34,451 nucleotides of DNA from Deltaproteobacteria bacterium (GTDB lineage: Bacteria > Desulfobacterota > Desulfuromonadia > Desulfuromonadales > Geopsychrobacteraceae), in NCBI GenBank assembly GCA_013152145.1, contig JAADGW010000104.1:1-34451 (forward strand), written 5' to 3'. Shown piece after piece: positions 9,880 through 19,286 of the stretch. A program made the translations under genes and the position numbers. Position 1 is the stretch's first letter; each line of letters starts with the position of its first letter. Under the pieces are notes generated by a model. The model searched no databases. It was not told where the DNA came from and saw nothing but the letters and a program-made list of their open reading frames with translations.

Positions 9880-10650
9880 CTACATCACAATCAGATTTGT
9901 CACGTCAACCCAGAACAGGCTGAGCAGAATGATGATTATGGCGCTGATCAACGTCAGCAATAAGGTTGAGACCCCCCTGCGGGCCAACAACCCGAGCAGG
10001 ATCATCGGCAGCAGGGCCAGCAACCCGAACCAACTGACCAGTTCTTGATGTTGTAAATGCTGAAAAACCAGAAAAGCGCTCAAGCCACCCAGCACAACGA
10101 CCGCAGCTTCTTTGGTATGAATCGCCCAGTCCGGCAGGCAGCGGCGCTGAAAAAACTCAACCGACTGAAGTCCCTGCTGATAGCCGCGAACGAAACCGAT
10201 GATGCGAAAGGCCACCGGGACGGCATTGTAAAGCAGCAGAAACACCAGCGGCGCCCACAAAATCCCCTTGGCGGCAAAAAACAGCGCAATCCCTGCCGCC
10301 AACGGCCGCAAGCCCCCCCAGAACAGGGCATCACCGATGGCAGCGTAAGGAGCCGCCACCATTTCTTTGAAATCACTGATAGCAACCGGCTGCTCACAAT
10401 GAGCGGCACGCTCTTCCTCCAGTTTCAGCACTGCACCAGCGACCAACGGGGCCAGGTAGGGGTGAGTATTAAAATAAGCAAGGTGCTCCCGAGCAACCTT
10501 ACGCAGTTCATCCCGCACATACAGCTTTCTTAATGCCGGCAATAGGGCATAGAAGAAACCGAGCCCCTGCAGACGTTCGAAATTCCAGCTGCACTGCAAC
10601 AGCAATAGACGGAACCAGACGTGAATACGGGTTTTTCTCGATAACCTCAT
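9880..10650 (-). CDS. PTS mannose/fructose/sorbose-family IID component
   Basis: WNFERLQGLGFFYALLPALRKLY...FNTHPYLAPLVAGAVLKLEEE...APYAAIGDALFWGGLRPLAAGIAL, typical EIID. Confidence 0.9.
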   Translation of the reverse strand: MRLSRKTRIHVWFRLLLLQCSWNFERLQGLGFFYALLPALRKLYVRDELRKVAREHLAYFNTHPYLAPLVAGAVLKLEEERAAHCEQPVAISDFKEMVAAPYAAIGDALFWGGLRPLAAGIALFFAAKGILWAPLVFLLLYNAVPVAFRIIGFVRGYQQGLQSVEFFQRRCLPDWAIHTKEAAVVVLGGLSAFLVFQHLQHQELVSWFGLLALLPMILLGLLARRGVSTLLLTLISAIIIILLSLFWVDVTNLIVM

Positions 10651-10653
10651 CGT

Positions 10654-11346
10654 CTACACCAGCCACATCAGAAGAAAGGCCATGCCGAAAGAAGCACAAA
10701 ACAGTGTCAAAGCCCGGCTGACATTGATGGTACCGAGAATCACGGCAACCCCGACCAGCGGCAGAGCCAGCTGCAACCAGCTGTGAGAAAGTACCAGCGG
10801 CTGGCGCACCAGCGGCCAGAGAACCGGCACCAGAAAAAAACCGCCGAAGATGATCACCGCGTACGTCCCCACCGCAGCCAGTGAAAAGCTGAGCAGCCCA
10901 CGCAGATGTTGCAGCTCCGCCAACACCAGGTTACCGCTATCCACGTAAGCCTCCGCTCGGGACAGCAGGCGAATATTATACTGACGGGAAAATCGATCGA
11001 AATACTGCCCAACCTTGCCGAGCGGGATCGCGACCAGCAGGCAGAGCAGTAACAACTCGGTCTCCGGGGTATCCAGTAACCGGCTGAGATTAATCGACAG
11101 GACACTGCTGGCGATGGCCACCTGGGTATCATCCGGCGGGATCGCGGCACCGACCGGCAGCCGTGCCAGCCAGAGCAGCTCCACCAGCATGCCGATCTGC
11201 AACCCGACCAGCGGCTCACCGAGAAACCAGGCGACCAACGGGGCGGCAACAATCGGCCGCGAAATCATGATCTGCGAAACCGCCGTGCGATCCAGTCCAC
11301 AAAAAAGGGCGACCAGTGCACCGATCAGCAGGTCAAAAGCACTCAA
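10654..11346 (-). CDS. PTS mannose/sorbose-family IIC component
   Basis: FDLLIGALVALFCGLDRTAVSQIMISRPIVAAPLVAWFLGEPLVGLQIGMLVELLWLARLPVGAAIPPD. TTG start at 11346 overlaps the IIB stop; the listed ORF extends upstream out of family. Confidence 0.85.
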   Translation of the reverse strand: MSAFDLLIGALVALFCGLDRTAVSQIMISRPIVAAPLVAWFLGEPLVGLQIGMLVELLWLARLPVGAAIPPDDTQVAIASSVLSINLSRLLDTPETELLLLCLLVAIPLGKVGQYFDRFSRQYNIRLLSRAEAYVDSGNLVLAELQHLRGLLSFSLAAVGTYAVIIFGGFFLVPVLWPLVRQPLVLSHSWLQLALPLVGVAVILGTINVSRALTLFCASFGMAFLLMWLV

Positions 11347-11837
11347 GCCTTCTTCCTCCCTTTCGGAATCAGTTTCTTCCAGGAGCGCTCGGTGTCCGCC
11401 GGGATACAACGGGCCGAAATGGTAACGCCGGCCTGTTCCAACTCCTGCAAGGCGTCCAGATCCTCCTGATCGAGAAAGATGGTGCAACTCAATCGGGTTT
11501 TCCCCTCACCGGCGTGGAGGTTGCCCAGGTTCAACTGCTGATATTGCAGTCCGCAACGGTAAGCCCGTAGCGCATCAATCGTGGTTCCGAACAACAGCAG
11601 CGTTTTACAGTTATCCAACTCGCCGGAGGCGATCAGCACGGCAACCTCTTCGACAGTCCCGATCTCAACCCGCATACGGCTGGGAACGGAGGACTCCATC
11701 ATCATCCGCTTCAGAGGAGTCCCCGCGATGACGTCGTTGGCGACAACAATGCAGTCGGCATGCACATACGGCACCCAGGTTTCCAGAACCTGGCCGTGAA
11801 TCAATCGGTTATCGATGCGGGTCAGAACAAGACTCAT
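11343..11837 (-). CDS. PTS mannose/sorbose-family IIB component
   Basis: LTRIDNRLIHGQVLETWVPYVHADCIVVANDVIA: active-site His in RLIHGQV. Start at MSLVL chosen over upstream MEPW. Confidence 0.92.
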   Translation of the reverse strand: MSLVLTRIDNRLIHGQVLETWVPYVHADCIVVANDVIAGTPLKRMMMESSVPSRMRVEIGTVEEVAVLIASGELDNCKTLLLFGTTIDALRAYRCGLQYQQLNLGNLHAGEGKTRLSCTIFLDQEDLDALQELEQAGVTISARCIPADTERSWKKLIPKGRKKA

Positions 11838-11851
11838 CCAGGGCTCCAAAA

Positions 11852-12253
11852 CTATTCTGGCAACATTTCAGACGGCCGCATTATCGCTTTGCGGCCATAA
11901 TCTTTCAGCAGGACGGCCAACCCGGCCACAGTCCGTCCCCGCCTGCCGCTGATGCACTTCAACAGCATCGGCAAGTTGACCCCGGTGACTATCTCCACCC
12001 GCGGATGCTGTAGAAACTCGGCACTGATATTGGTCGGCGTACCACCGAACATGTCGGTCAGGATGATCACGCCATCACCATCTTCTCCAACCTCCTGCAA
12101 CCTCTGCTGTAATTGTTGCTGAGCCATCTCGACGGCAGTGGCGCGATCGATACTGACCGCCTGCAACTGGGCTGCCGGACCGACAATCATCTCGGCGGCA
12201 GTGATAAATTCACGAGCCAGATTCGAATGGGTTACAACAACAATACCGATCAT
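11852..12253 (-). CDS. PTS mannose-family IIA component
   Basis: MIGIVVVTHSNLAREFITAAEMIVG...VIILTDMFGGTPTNISAEFL. Confidence 0.92.
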   Translation of the reverse strand: MIGIVVVTHSNLAREFITAAEMIVGPAAQLQAVSIDRATAVEMAQQQLQQRLQEVGEDGDGVIILTDMFGGTPTNISAEFLQHPRVEIVTGVNLPMLLKCISGRRGRTVAGLAVLLKDYGRKAIMRPSEMLPE

Positions 12254-12256
12254 GGC

Positions 12257-13121
12257 TCAGCCTTTGTCGACATCACGGTGGTTGATGTGCAGGTTGACTT
12301 TAGGATCGGGAAAAGAACCGGACAGATCTTCAACAATCGAAACACTGCGATGTCGGCCACCGGTACAACCGATGGCGATGGTCAGATAACTTTTGCCCTC
12401 AGCCCGATAATGCGGCATCAAAAAGGTGAGCAACCGATCAAGATGACGACGAAACTCCCGGCAGGCCGGCTGCCCGAGGACGTAATCCCGCAGCCGCTGA
12501 TCAAGTCCGGTCAAAGGCCGTAACTCATCAATATAGTGGGGATTCGGTAGAAAACGAACATCAAAGACCAGATCGGCAGCGGGCGGCAAACCGTAACGGT
12601 AACCGAAGGATTCGAGGCTGACAATCAACAGCGATTCACCCTTTTCGCCGAGATAAGTCAGCAACAGATCGCGCATCTGTCGCGAGTTGAGGTTACTGCT
12701 GTCGATAATTCGGGTGGCCTTCTCGCGCAGCGAATACAACAGCTGCCGTTCACGATCAATCCCGGCCTGAACGGTCTCGTCGGCCGCCAGCGGATGGGAA
12801 CGCCGCGTTTCCGAATAGCGTCCGTCGCAACAGGGTTTCATCCGAAGCCTCAAAAAACAGGATTTCAACTTCGCAGTCACTGGCTTCCAGCTGATCCAAG
12901 GTCACCTGGTAATCGGCCAGAAAACCCCGGTTACGCACATCGATGACAACCGCGACATCGGTCGACTCGTTAAGCCCTTTTTGGGCGCGGTCGATAAAAT
13001 CAGGCAACATGACAAACGGCAGGTTGTCGACGACAAAGAAACCCTGATCCTCCAGCACCCGAACGGCGGTACTTTTCCCGGAGCCGGAGAGGCCGGTTAT
13101 AATCAGCAGCCGCCGACTCAT
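12257..13121 (-). pseudogene. rapZ: RapZ/YvcJ-family nucleotide-binding protein, frameshifted as presented (mutation or assembly error)
   Basis: N-half in ORF 12756..13121 (MSRRLLIITGLSGSGKSTAVRVLEDQGFFVVDNLP...FFEASDETLLRR) and C-half in ORF 12257..12880 (YSETRRSHPLAADETVQAGIDRER...IAIGCTGGRHRSVSIVEDL) are in different frames; break at 12819-12826. Confidence 0.88.
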
Positions 13122-14092
13122 TCCAGATTATCCCCGATAATCGTGTGCGCATGCAGACGGGCCGTTTCGGCCATCCGCGTCTCCAGCAGCTCCTGAAATT
13201 CCTGGGCGCTGTGATAACCCATCTCTTTCAGCAACTGGTTGCGTGCAGCAACCTCGACGATGGTCCCGGCATTGCGCCCAGGCCCCACCGGAATACGCAC
13301 ATAAGGAAGTTCAACACCATGAATTTCCATGGTTTTCTCTTCTAATCCCAACCGATCATATTCTTTACCATCTTCCCATTGGACAAGTTCGATGATCATA
13401 TCGATCTTTTTCCGCTCGCGAATCGCCGCAACCCCGAACAAGTGTTTGATGTTGAGAATTCCCAGACCGCGGATCTCCATGTGGTAATGCAGCAGGTCCA
13501 TCCCCTCACCGAAAATGACCGAAGGTAACTTCAAACGCACCTTGATGACATCATCAGCCACCAGACGATAACCGCGCAGGATCAGCTCAAGAGCACATTC
13601 GCTTTTACCGACACCGCTTTTCCCCTGCAGCAGAACACCGACGCCGAGGATATCGATCAGTACCCCGTGCAGCGTCGATGTCGGCAACAACCGTTCCTCA
13701 AGAAATTTGGTGATCAGAGAAATAAAACTGGAGCTGAGATGGCGGGTCCGCAACAGGGGGGTATTGTACGATTCGGCCTGCTGGATGAGGTAGTCAGGGA
13801 CGACCTGGTCTTTGGTGATGATCAGGCACGACAGGTTACGGACAAGGATCCGCCGTAAGTTTTCCACCGCCTTTTCCTGCGGCATAGTGGTCAGATAACT
13901 CAGTTCTGTCGAGCCGAGGACCTGAATCCGGTCATGATGCAGGCTGCTGCTGTAACCCGCCAGGGCCAGTCCGGGTTTCTGAATTCTGGGGACAGAGACC
14001 TTATGGGTCAGTCCAGCCGCACCGGCAAGCAGCTCCAGGTCGAGCCCCGCTTCTTTTTCATCAAGAATTTCCTGGATAGTCAGTTCGGACAT
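13118..14092 (-). CDS. hprK: HPr kinase/phosphorylase
   Basis: GVLLQGKSGVGKSECALELILRGYRLVADDVI Walker A; EIRGLGILNIKHLFGVAAI; VPVGPGRNAGTIVEVAARN-like C-terminal motif. Confidence 0.96.
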   Translation of the reverse strand: MSELTIQEILDEKEAGLDLELLAGAAGLTHKVSVPRIQKPGLALAGYSSSLHHDRIQVLGSTELSYLTTMPQEKAVENLRRILVRNLSCLIITKDQVVPDYLIQQAESYNTPLLRTRHLSSSFISLITKFLEERLLPTSTLHGVLIDILGVGVLLQGKSGVGKSECALELILRGYRLVADDVIKVRLKLPSVIFGEGMDLLHYHMEIRGLGILNIKHLFGVAAIRERKKIDMIIELVQWEDGKEYDRLGLEEKTMEIHGVELPYVRIPVGPGRNAGTIVEVAARNQLLKEMGYHSAQEFQELLETRMAETARLHAHTIIGDNLE

Positions 14093-14200
14093 AGGTCTGT
14101 TTCAGATTAACTCACAGGGCAGCGCCCTGAAAAATAAAGGGACCGACGACCAGATTAAAACGCCGATTCGGCAGCAGGCCGAAATAGCGTCCGGTCTCGA

Positions 14201-14662
14201 TCAGGTCGAATCCTCTTCATCAAGAATGACCTGGAAAATAGTGTCCCGATCTGCCGCATCCAGCAATTTTCGGCGCACGGTCGCGTCTTTTAACAATTTC
14301 GAGATACGGGCAAGGGTTTTCAGATGAACACCGACCGATTCTTCCGGGGCGATCAACAGAAAAAACAGATGGGCGGCCTGCCCATCCATCGATTCAAAAT
14401 CGACCCCGGCCCGGCTCCGTCCGAAAGCGAGCATCAGTTCCGGGATACCGGCCAGTTTACCGTGGGGAATAGCGACACCATCACCGATTCCGGTACTGCC
14501 GAGTTTTTCGCGTTCCCGGAGAACGGCGATCACCTCATCTCGATCGAGTGACGGTTCACATGCAATCAGGGCATCGGTCAATTCAGCGAGGACCTGATTT
14601 TTGTCCCGGCCCTGCAGATCGGCAACGATCGCCTGCGGGTTAAGCAACTCAGATATTTTCAT
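14201..14662 (-). CDS. ptsN: PTS IIA-Ntr-type protein
   Basis: LREREKLGSTGIGDGVAIPHGKLAGIPELMLAFGRSRAGVDFESMDGQAAHLFFLLIAPE. Confidence 0.94.
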   Translation of the reverse strand: MKISELLNPQAIVADLQGRDKNQVLAELTDALIACEPSLDRDEVIAVLREREKLGSTGIGDGVAIPHGKLAGIPELMLAFGRSRAGVDFESMDGQAAHLFFLLIAPEESVGVHLKTLARISKLLKDATVRRKLLDAADRDTIFQVILDEEDST

Positions 14663-14689
14663 ACTTATATTCTTTTTCTGCCAGCAGAT

Positions 14690-14730
14690 AAAAAAACGGG
14701 TGATTTCTGCTTGATACGGAAATCACCCGT
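14690..14730 (-). terminator. Rho-independent terminator downstream of hpf
   Basis: Perfect 12-bp stem ACGGGTGATTTC (14696-14707) / GAAATCACCCGT (14719-14730) with A7 at 14690-14696, which reads as a U-tract on the minus strand. Confidence 0.85.
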
Positions 14731-14740
14731 CAACGATTAT

Positions 14741-15289
14741 TCAACTTCCCTGAGGAACGATCAACCCGTAATTACCATCTTTACGACGATAAACCACGTT
14801 CATCTCTTCGGAACGGTCATCGGTAAAAACCAGAAAATCCTTGTTCAGCAGATCCATCTGCATCACCGCTTCTTCAACTGACATCGGTTTGACGGAGAAA
14901 GAATGGCTTCTGATAATTTCAGGATTTTCGTGTCCTTCATCGACACTGGATGCGGAAATAACCGCTTTGTTCATCCGCCGTTGGGGACCGGTGTTACCTT
15001 TGTGCTGCTTCAGCTTTTCCTTGTAACGCTTCAGTTGCCGCTCGATTTTATCGGTCATCAGATCGATAGCGGCGTACATATTATCTTTTTCTTCGACACT
15101 TTTCATGGTCAGCCCTTTGGCGACCATGGTGACCTCTGCCCGATGGTTGATTTTCTTCTGTACTGACAAAACGACTTGCGCATCAATAGGCTCATCAATG
15201 TACTTTTTGACCTTGGCCAGTTTCTCTTCCACATAGCGCTGCACGGCTTCACTGCTTTCCATGTGACGGAAGGTAACGGCAATTTGCAT
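14741..15289 (-). CDS. hpf: Long-form ribosome hibernation promoting factor
   Basis: MQIAVTFRHMESSEAVQRYVEEKLAKVKKYI plus C-terminal dimerization domain KPMSVEEAVMQMDLLNKDFLVFTDDRSEEMNVVYRRKDGNYGLI. Confidence 0.95.
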   Translation of the reverse strand: MQIAVTFRHMESSEAVQRYVEEKLAKVKKYIDEPIDAQVVLSVQKKINHRAEVTMVAKGLTMKSVEEKDNMYAAIDLMTDKIERQLKRYKEKLKQHKGNTGPQRRMNKAVISASSVDEGHENPEIIRSHSFSVKPMSVEEAVMQMDLLNKDFLVFTDDRSEEMNVVYRRKDGNYGLIVPQGS

Positions 15290-15397
15290 AAATAAACCTC
15301 CTTCGATAAACAGACCCCGGCAGGGATCCTGTGTGTGTCATTTCAGTATAACGCAGAATCGATCGGGAGACAGCCGGTCCCGACCGGTAGAGTGCAG

Positions 15398-16852
15398 TTA
15401 AAACAATCTTTTACGCTCAGTCGACGAGCCGATCCCGAGCATTTCCCGGTATTTGGTCACAGTCCGACGCGCAATATTGATATCCTGCTCCTTCAGCAGG
15501 GCGACAATCTTCTGATCTGAATAGGGTTTTTTGGAATTCTCCGCAGCGATAATCTCCTTGATGCGGCTTTTGACACTCTCTGAAGCGATGGAATCACCAT
15601 CTGCGGTGTTGATTCCGCTGTTAAAGAAATACTTCAGCTCAAACAGGCCCTGCGGAGTCTGCACATATTTATTGGTCGTTACCCGGCTGACCGTTGATTC
15701 ATGCATCTCAATATCTTCAGCCACATCACGTAAAACCAGCGGCCGCAGATACTCAATGCCATGATCGAAAAAGGCGCGCTGAAACTTGACGATACTCTTG
15801 GTGACTTTATAGATCGTCCGCTGCCGCTGGTGGATACTCTTGATCAACCAGACCGCACTGCGCATTTTATCCTGAATATACTCGTTGGCCTTTTTATCCA
15901 CCGAGTCCCTGTTGGTCAAGGCGTTGCGGTAGAGAGAGTTGATCCGCAGACTGGGCAAACCTTCGTCGTTCTGGGTGACAACATACTCATCACCCACCTT
16001 GTGAACATAGATATCGGGAACGATATAGTGAACGTCTTCCTCGTTGTACGCCAGCCCCGGCCGCGGATCGAGCTCCGAAATCAGCTTGGCGGCAGTCAGC
16101 ACCTCATCCAGCGGGATTTTCAACGCTTTGGCGATAAGCGGATATTTGCGGCCTTCCAGTTCACTGATGAAATCACGCAGGACTGTCGCGGCCAGAGAAT
16201 CGGCCAACTCCATCCGTTCCAACTGCAGCAGCAGGCATTCCTGCAAATTGCGGCTGGCGACCCCGGCCGGATCGTACTGCTGGACCCGCCCTAAAGCTCG
16301 TTCGACAACCTCCGGGTTCTGACCCGTCGCCTCCACCAATTCTTCGATGGTGGCGTGCAGATACCCGGCATCATCCAGATTACCGATGATTTCCGCCACC
16401 ACCAGGCGCTCATCATCCGCAACGGAAGAGAGGCCCAGCTGCCACATCAGATGATCCGTCAGGCTGCCTTTTTTCGTCAACAGGCTTTCATAAGAAGGCC
16501 GGTCTTCATGATCCTCATAACTGTCACGGGAGCTCGTGCTGTTTAAACTGTAACCTTCGAGATAGGTCTGCCAATCGATGTCATCCATCCCCTCGGACTC
16601 GGCTTTGACCTCCTGTTCCGGTGGGACTTCATTGTCTGAGATCGGCTCTTTCTCAGGCTCGGTCTCCGCTTCTTCACGCTCCTCCTTCGGGTCCTGATCC
16701 TCTTCGAGCAACGGATTTTCCGCAAGCTCCTCAGTCACAACATCGACCAGTTCCATACGCGATAACTGCAGCAATTTGATCGCCTGCTGCAACTGGGGCG
16801 TCATCACCAGTTGTTGGCTCAACTTTACTTGTAATCGAAGATCAAGCGCCAT
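15398..16852 (-). CDS. rpoN: RNA polymerase sigma-54 factor
   Basis: LKLSQQLVMTPQLQQAIKLLQLSRMEL N-terminus and RpoN-box-like ARRTVTKYREMLGI at the C-terminus. Confidence 0.97.
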   Translation of the reverse strand: MALDLRLQVKLSQQLVMTPQLQQAIKLLQLSRMELVDVVTEELAENPLLEEDQDPKEEREEAETEPEKEPISDNEVPPEQEVKAESEGMDDIDWQTYLEGYSLNSTSSRDSYEDHEDRPSYESLLTKKGSLTDHLMWQLGLSSVADDERLVVAEIIGNLDDAGYLHATIEELVEATGQNPEVVERALGRVQQYDPAGVASRNLQECLLLQLERMELADSLAATVLRDFISELEGRKYPLIAKALKIPLDEVLTAAKLISELDPRPGLAYNEEDVHYIVPDIYVHKVGDEYVVTQNDEGLPSLRINSLYRNALTNRDSVDKKANEYIQDKMRSAVWLIKSIHQRQRTIYKVTKSIVKFQRAFFDHGIEYLRPLVLRDVAEDIEMHESTVSRVTTNKYVQTPQGLFELKYFFNSGINTADGDSIASESVKSRIKEIIAAENSKKPYSDQKIVALLKEQDINIARRTVTKYREMLGIGSSTERKRLF

Positions 16853-16935
16853 AATTCCTTCTATCAGGGAAAACCAGACAATGTTGACTTACACTAACAT
16901 TGTCATCAGCAAAAGTCTCTCTTTGTTCACCGCAC

Positions 16936-17661
16936 TCAGAGTTTAAATTTATCACCCAGGTATATTTCTCGAGCGATCGGGCTCTCGGCAATCTGTTCCG
17001 GGGTCCCGTATTCAAGCACCTTACCCTGATTGAGGATATAGGCCTGATCACAAACGCCGAGGGTTTCGCGCACATTATGGTCCGAAATCAGGATACCGAT
17101 GCCCCGCTGCTTGAGTTGAGAAACAATATTCTGAATATCGATCACCGCGATCGGATCGATCCCGGCAAACGGTTCGTCCAACAGTAAAAAAGCCGGTTCC
17201 AGGACAAGAGAACGAGCGATCTCAACCCGCCGGCGCTCCCCACCGGAAAGGGCATAGCCTTTGGAATTGCGGATATGACCGATGTGCAGGTCTTCCAGTA
17301 ATTCCTCGAGTCGTTCTTCCTGTTGCGCTGTCGACAGCTTGAGGGTTTCGAGAATGGCGAGCAGGTTTTCAGCCACGGTCAACTTACGAAACACTGAAGC
17401 TTCCTGTGGCAGATAGGAAATCCCGGAACGAGCCCGACGGTACATCGGCAGACCGGAAATATCCTGGTCATCCAGAAAAACTGCGCCCTGATCAGGAGTT
17501 GCCAGACCGACCACCATGTAAAAACTGGTGGTTTTACCCGCCCCGTTAGGACCGAGCAAGCCGATCACCTGCCCCGAAGTGACCTGCAGGTCAACCCCCG
17601 AGACCACCTCCCGACCGGCGTAAGATTTGTAGAGCCCTCGGGCCGACAACGTGCGAGTCAC
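16936..17661 (-). CDS. lptB: LPS export ABC transporter ATP-binding protein
   Basis: [20 protein letters not shown]...[39 protein letters not shown]...[10 protein letters not shown]. Confidence 0.97.
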   Translation of the reverse strand: MTRTLSARGLYKSYAGREVVSGVDLQVTSGQVIGLLGPNGAGKTTSFYMVVGLATPDQGAVFLDDQDISGLPMYRRARSGISYLPQEASVFRKLTVAENLLAILETLKLSTAQQEERLEELLEDLHIGHIRNSKGYALSGGERRRVEIARSLVLEPAFLLLDEPFAGIDPIAVIDIQNIVSQLKQRGIGILISDHNVRETLGVCDQAYILNQGKVLEYGTPEQIAESPIAREIYLGDKFKL

Positions 17662-18161
17662 TTCGGCTCCTGTCCCTGCGGCTTAGCGGGAAACAGAACC
17701 GCCTTGACCCGACGACCATCACCACTTTTGACGACACTGCGATTTTCCCGCAGATAAACGGTAATTTCGTCTCCTGACACCAGGTTCTGCCCCTGGTGCA
17801 CCTTTGCGTGACCGTACAGCACCAACGTTCCCTGCCGTTGCCGATAAACAGCCCGATCTGCGGTTGCCGTTCGATCCAGTTGGATAACGCGGACATTGCC
17901 CGAGGCTTCCAACCGATCAACCTGATCCTGTTTCGGCAGGGAGTAGACCACCAGCCTGTCACAATACAAGGTGATATCTCCCTGTTTAGCGACAACCTTT
18001 CCCGAAAAAATCGCTTGCCGCTGCTGTTGATCGGCCTCCAGCTGCTGAGCCGTCACTTCAATCGGCAACGCCGCCGGCTGCGGCAGCGCTGCGCTCTGAG
18101 CAACGGCTGCAGAGGCATACAACAGCAGGCCGAGCAACAATAGCTGAACGGGTCTATTCAT
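17658..18161 (-). CDS. lptA: LPS transport periplasmic protein LptA
   Basis: OstA-like: [41 protein letters not shown]; signal peptide if started at [15 protein letters not shown] (18161). Confidence 0.9.
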   Translation of the reverse strand: MNRPVQLLLLGLLLYASAAVAQSAALPQPAALPIEVTAQQLEADQQQRQAIFSGKVVAKQGDITLYCDRLVVYSLPKQDQVDRLEASGNVRVIQLDRTATADRAVYRQRQGTLVLYGHAKVHQGQNLVSGDEITVYLRENRSVVKSGDGRRVKAVLFPAKPQGQEPK

Positions 18162-18732
18162 CGCTCTTCTCTTTCCTTTCCTCGGGCAGCAGCAACATCC
18201 AGACATCCTGTTTCAACAACAGGCTGCCACGAACCAGATCAACCTGCATACCGGTCCCCTTCAGCTCCATTCGCGAAGAGGTCAGCAGAACCGGGTCAGC
18301 GGTCGTCAACAAATGCTGGCGGTCATCATAATGCAGACGCTCGGTAGTGAGTCGCTCCCCGCTGGCGGTCACGACAACCACCTGACCCCACACTTCAACC
18401 TGTCGTGCTGCCCGGTCCAGCAGGCCGTGATCAGCAGATAATTTTACTTCACCGAACCGGCCATCCGTGTACAAGGTCAAGCGCACCGCCTCAAGCTTGG
18501 CCTGCCCACTGTCACGCTGGTATTCGGCCTGTTCCGCGTCAAGGGTCCAGCTGCGTCGACCTTCTTCATTTTGCGTGTAGTGCAACTTCTCCAACGCCAG
18601 ATCCACCTGTTTCGGCAGAGCCTCAAGGATCTGTACCGGGTCCTGCTGTTGCAGGTAACGCCAGAGGACAATCCCCAGCGCCAGAACTGCTACCAGAATC
18701 AGGGTCGCCAGCAGACGGCGCAGATTAAACAT
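18154..18732 (-). CDS. lptC: LPS export protein LptC
   Basis: N-terminal TM, LYTDGRFGEVKLSADHGLLDRAARQVEVWGQVVV; position between kdsC and lptA. Confidence 0.88.
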   Translation of the reverse strand: MFNLRRLLATLILVAVLALGIVLWRYLQQQDPVQILEALPKQVDLALEKLHYTQNEEGRRSWTLDAEQAEYQRDSGQAKLEAVRLTLYTDGRFGEVKLSADHGLLDRAARQVEVWGQVVVVTASGERLTTERLHYDDRQHLLTTADPVLLTSSRMELKGTGMQVDLVRGSLLLKQDVWMLLLPEERKEKSDE

Positions 18733-18764
18733 CGGCGGCCTTTCGCTTTTCAGATTGTAACTAT

Positions 18765-19286
18765 TCAGGTGTCGAAATATCGCCGGGTCAACTCATCCCA
18801 CTGACCGCTGGCGCGTATCAGTAAGTCACAGATTTCCCGAACCGCGCCGCGGCCACCGGGACGACGGGTCACATAGTCGACCAACGGCAGCAGTTCCGCA
18901 ACGGCATCAGCAACCGTGGCACTGAAACCGACCCGCCGCAGAATCGGCAGGTCGACCAGGTCATCACCGACATAGGCAACCTGCTCATCAGCCAGACCCT
19001 GTTCGGCCAGGAGTTCCCGGTAAGGATCGAGCTTGCTCAAAGCCCCCTGTCGGAGGATATCGATCCCCAACTCGGCAGCCCGCCGGGCAACCAGCTCCGA
19101 CCGACGCCCGGTGATGATGCCGACCTTGATCCCGGCCCGCTGGAGCATCTTCAAGCCATGACCGTCCTTGACATCGAACGCTTTCAGCTCATTGCCCTGA
19201 TTATCGTAAATAATCCGCCCATCGGTCATGACGCCGTCGACATCCAGCAGCAGCAGCTTGATTCTGCTCAGTCTGGCATCCATCAC
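18765..19286 (-). CDS. kdsC: 3-deoxy-D-manno-octulosonate 8-phosphate phosphatase
   Basis: IKLLLLDVDGVMTDGRIIYDNQGNELKAFDVKDGHGLKMLQRAGI, HAD C0-type. Confidence 0.95.
   Translation of the reverse strand: MMDARLSRIKLLLLDVDGVMTDGRIIYDNQGNELKAFDVKDGHGLKMLQRAGIKVGIITGRRSELVARRAAELGIDILRQGALSKLDPYRELLAEQGLADEQVAYVGDDLVDLPILRRVGFSATVADAVAELLPLVDYVTRRPGGRGAVREICDLLIRASGQWDELTRRYFDT

Noticed and set aside
12819-12826. Programmed +1 ribosomal frameshifting as the explanation for rapZ (and pgpH)
   Set aside because: No RF2-type or CCC-N in-frame slippery site at either junction; the rapZ lesion is fully explained by a 4-bp duplication. Not excluded without ribosome profiling.
14115-14129. CAGGGC-AGC-GCCCTG hairpin between hprK and ptsN as a terminator
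   Set aside because: For minus-strand transcripts the T-rich run precedes rather than follows the hairpin, and on + it is followed by A-rich sequence; a 6-bp stem alone is weak.
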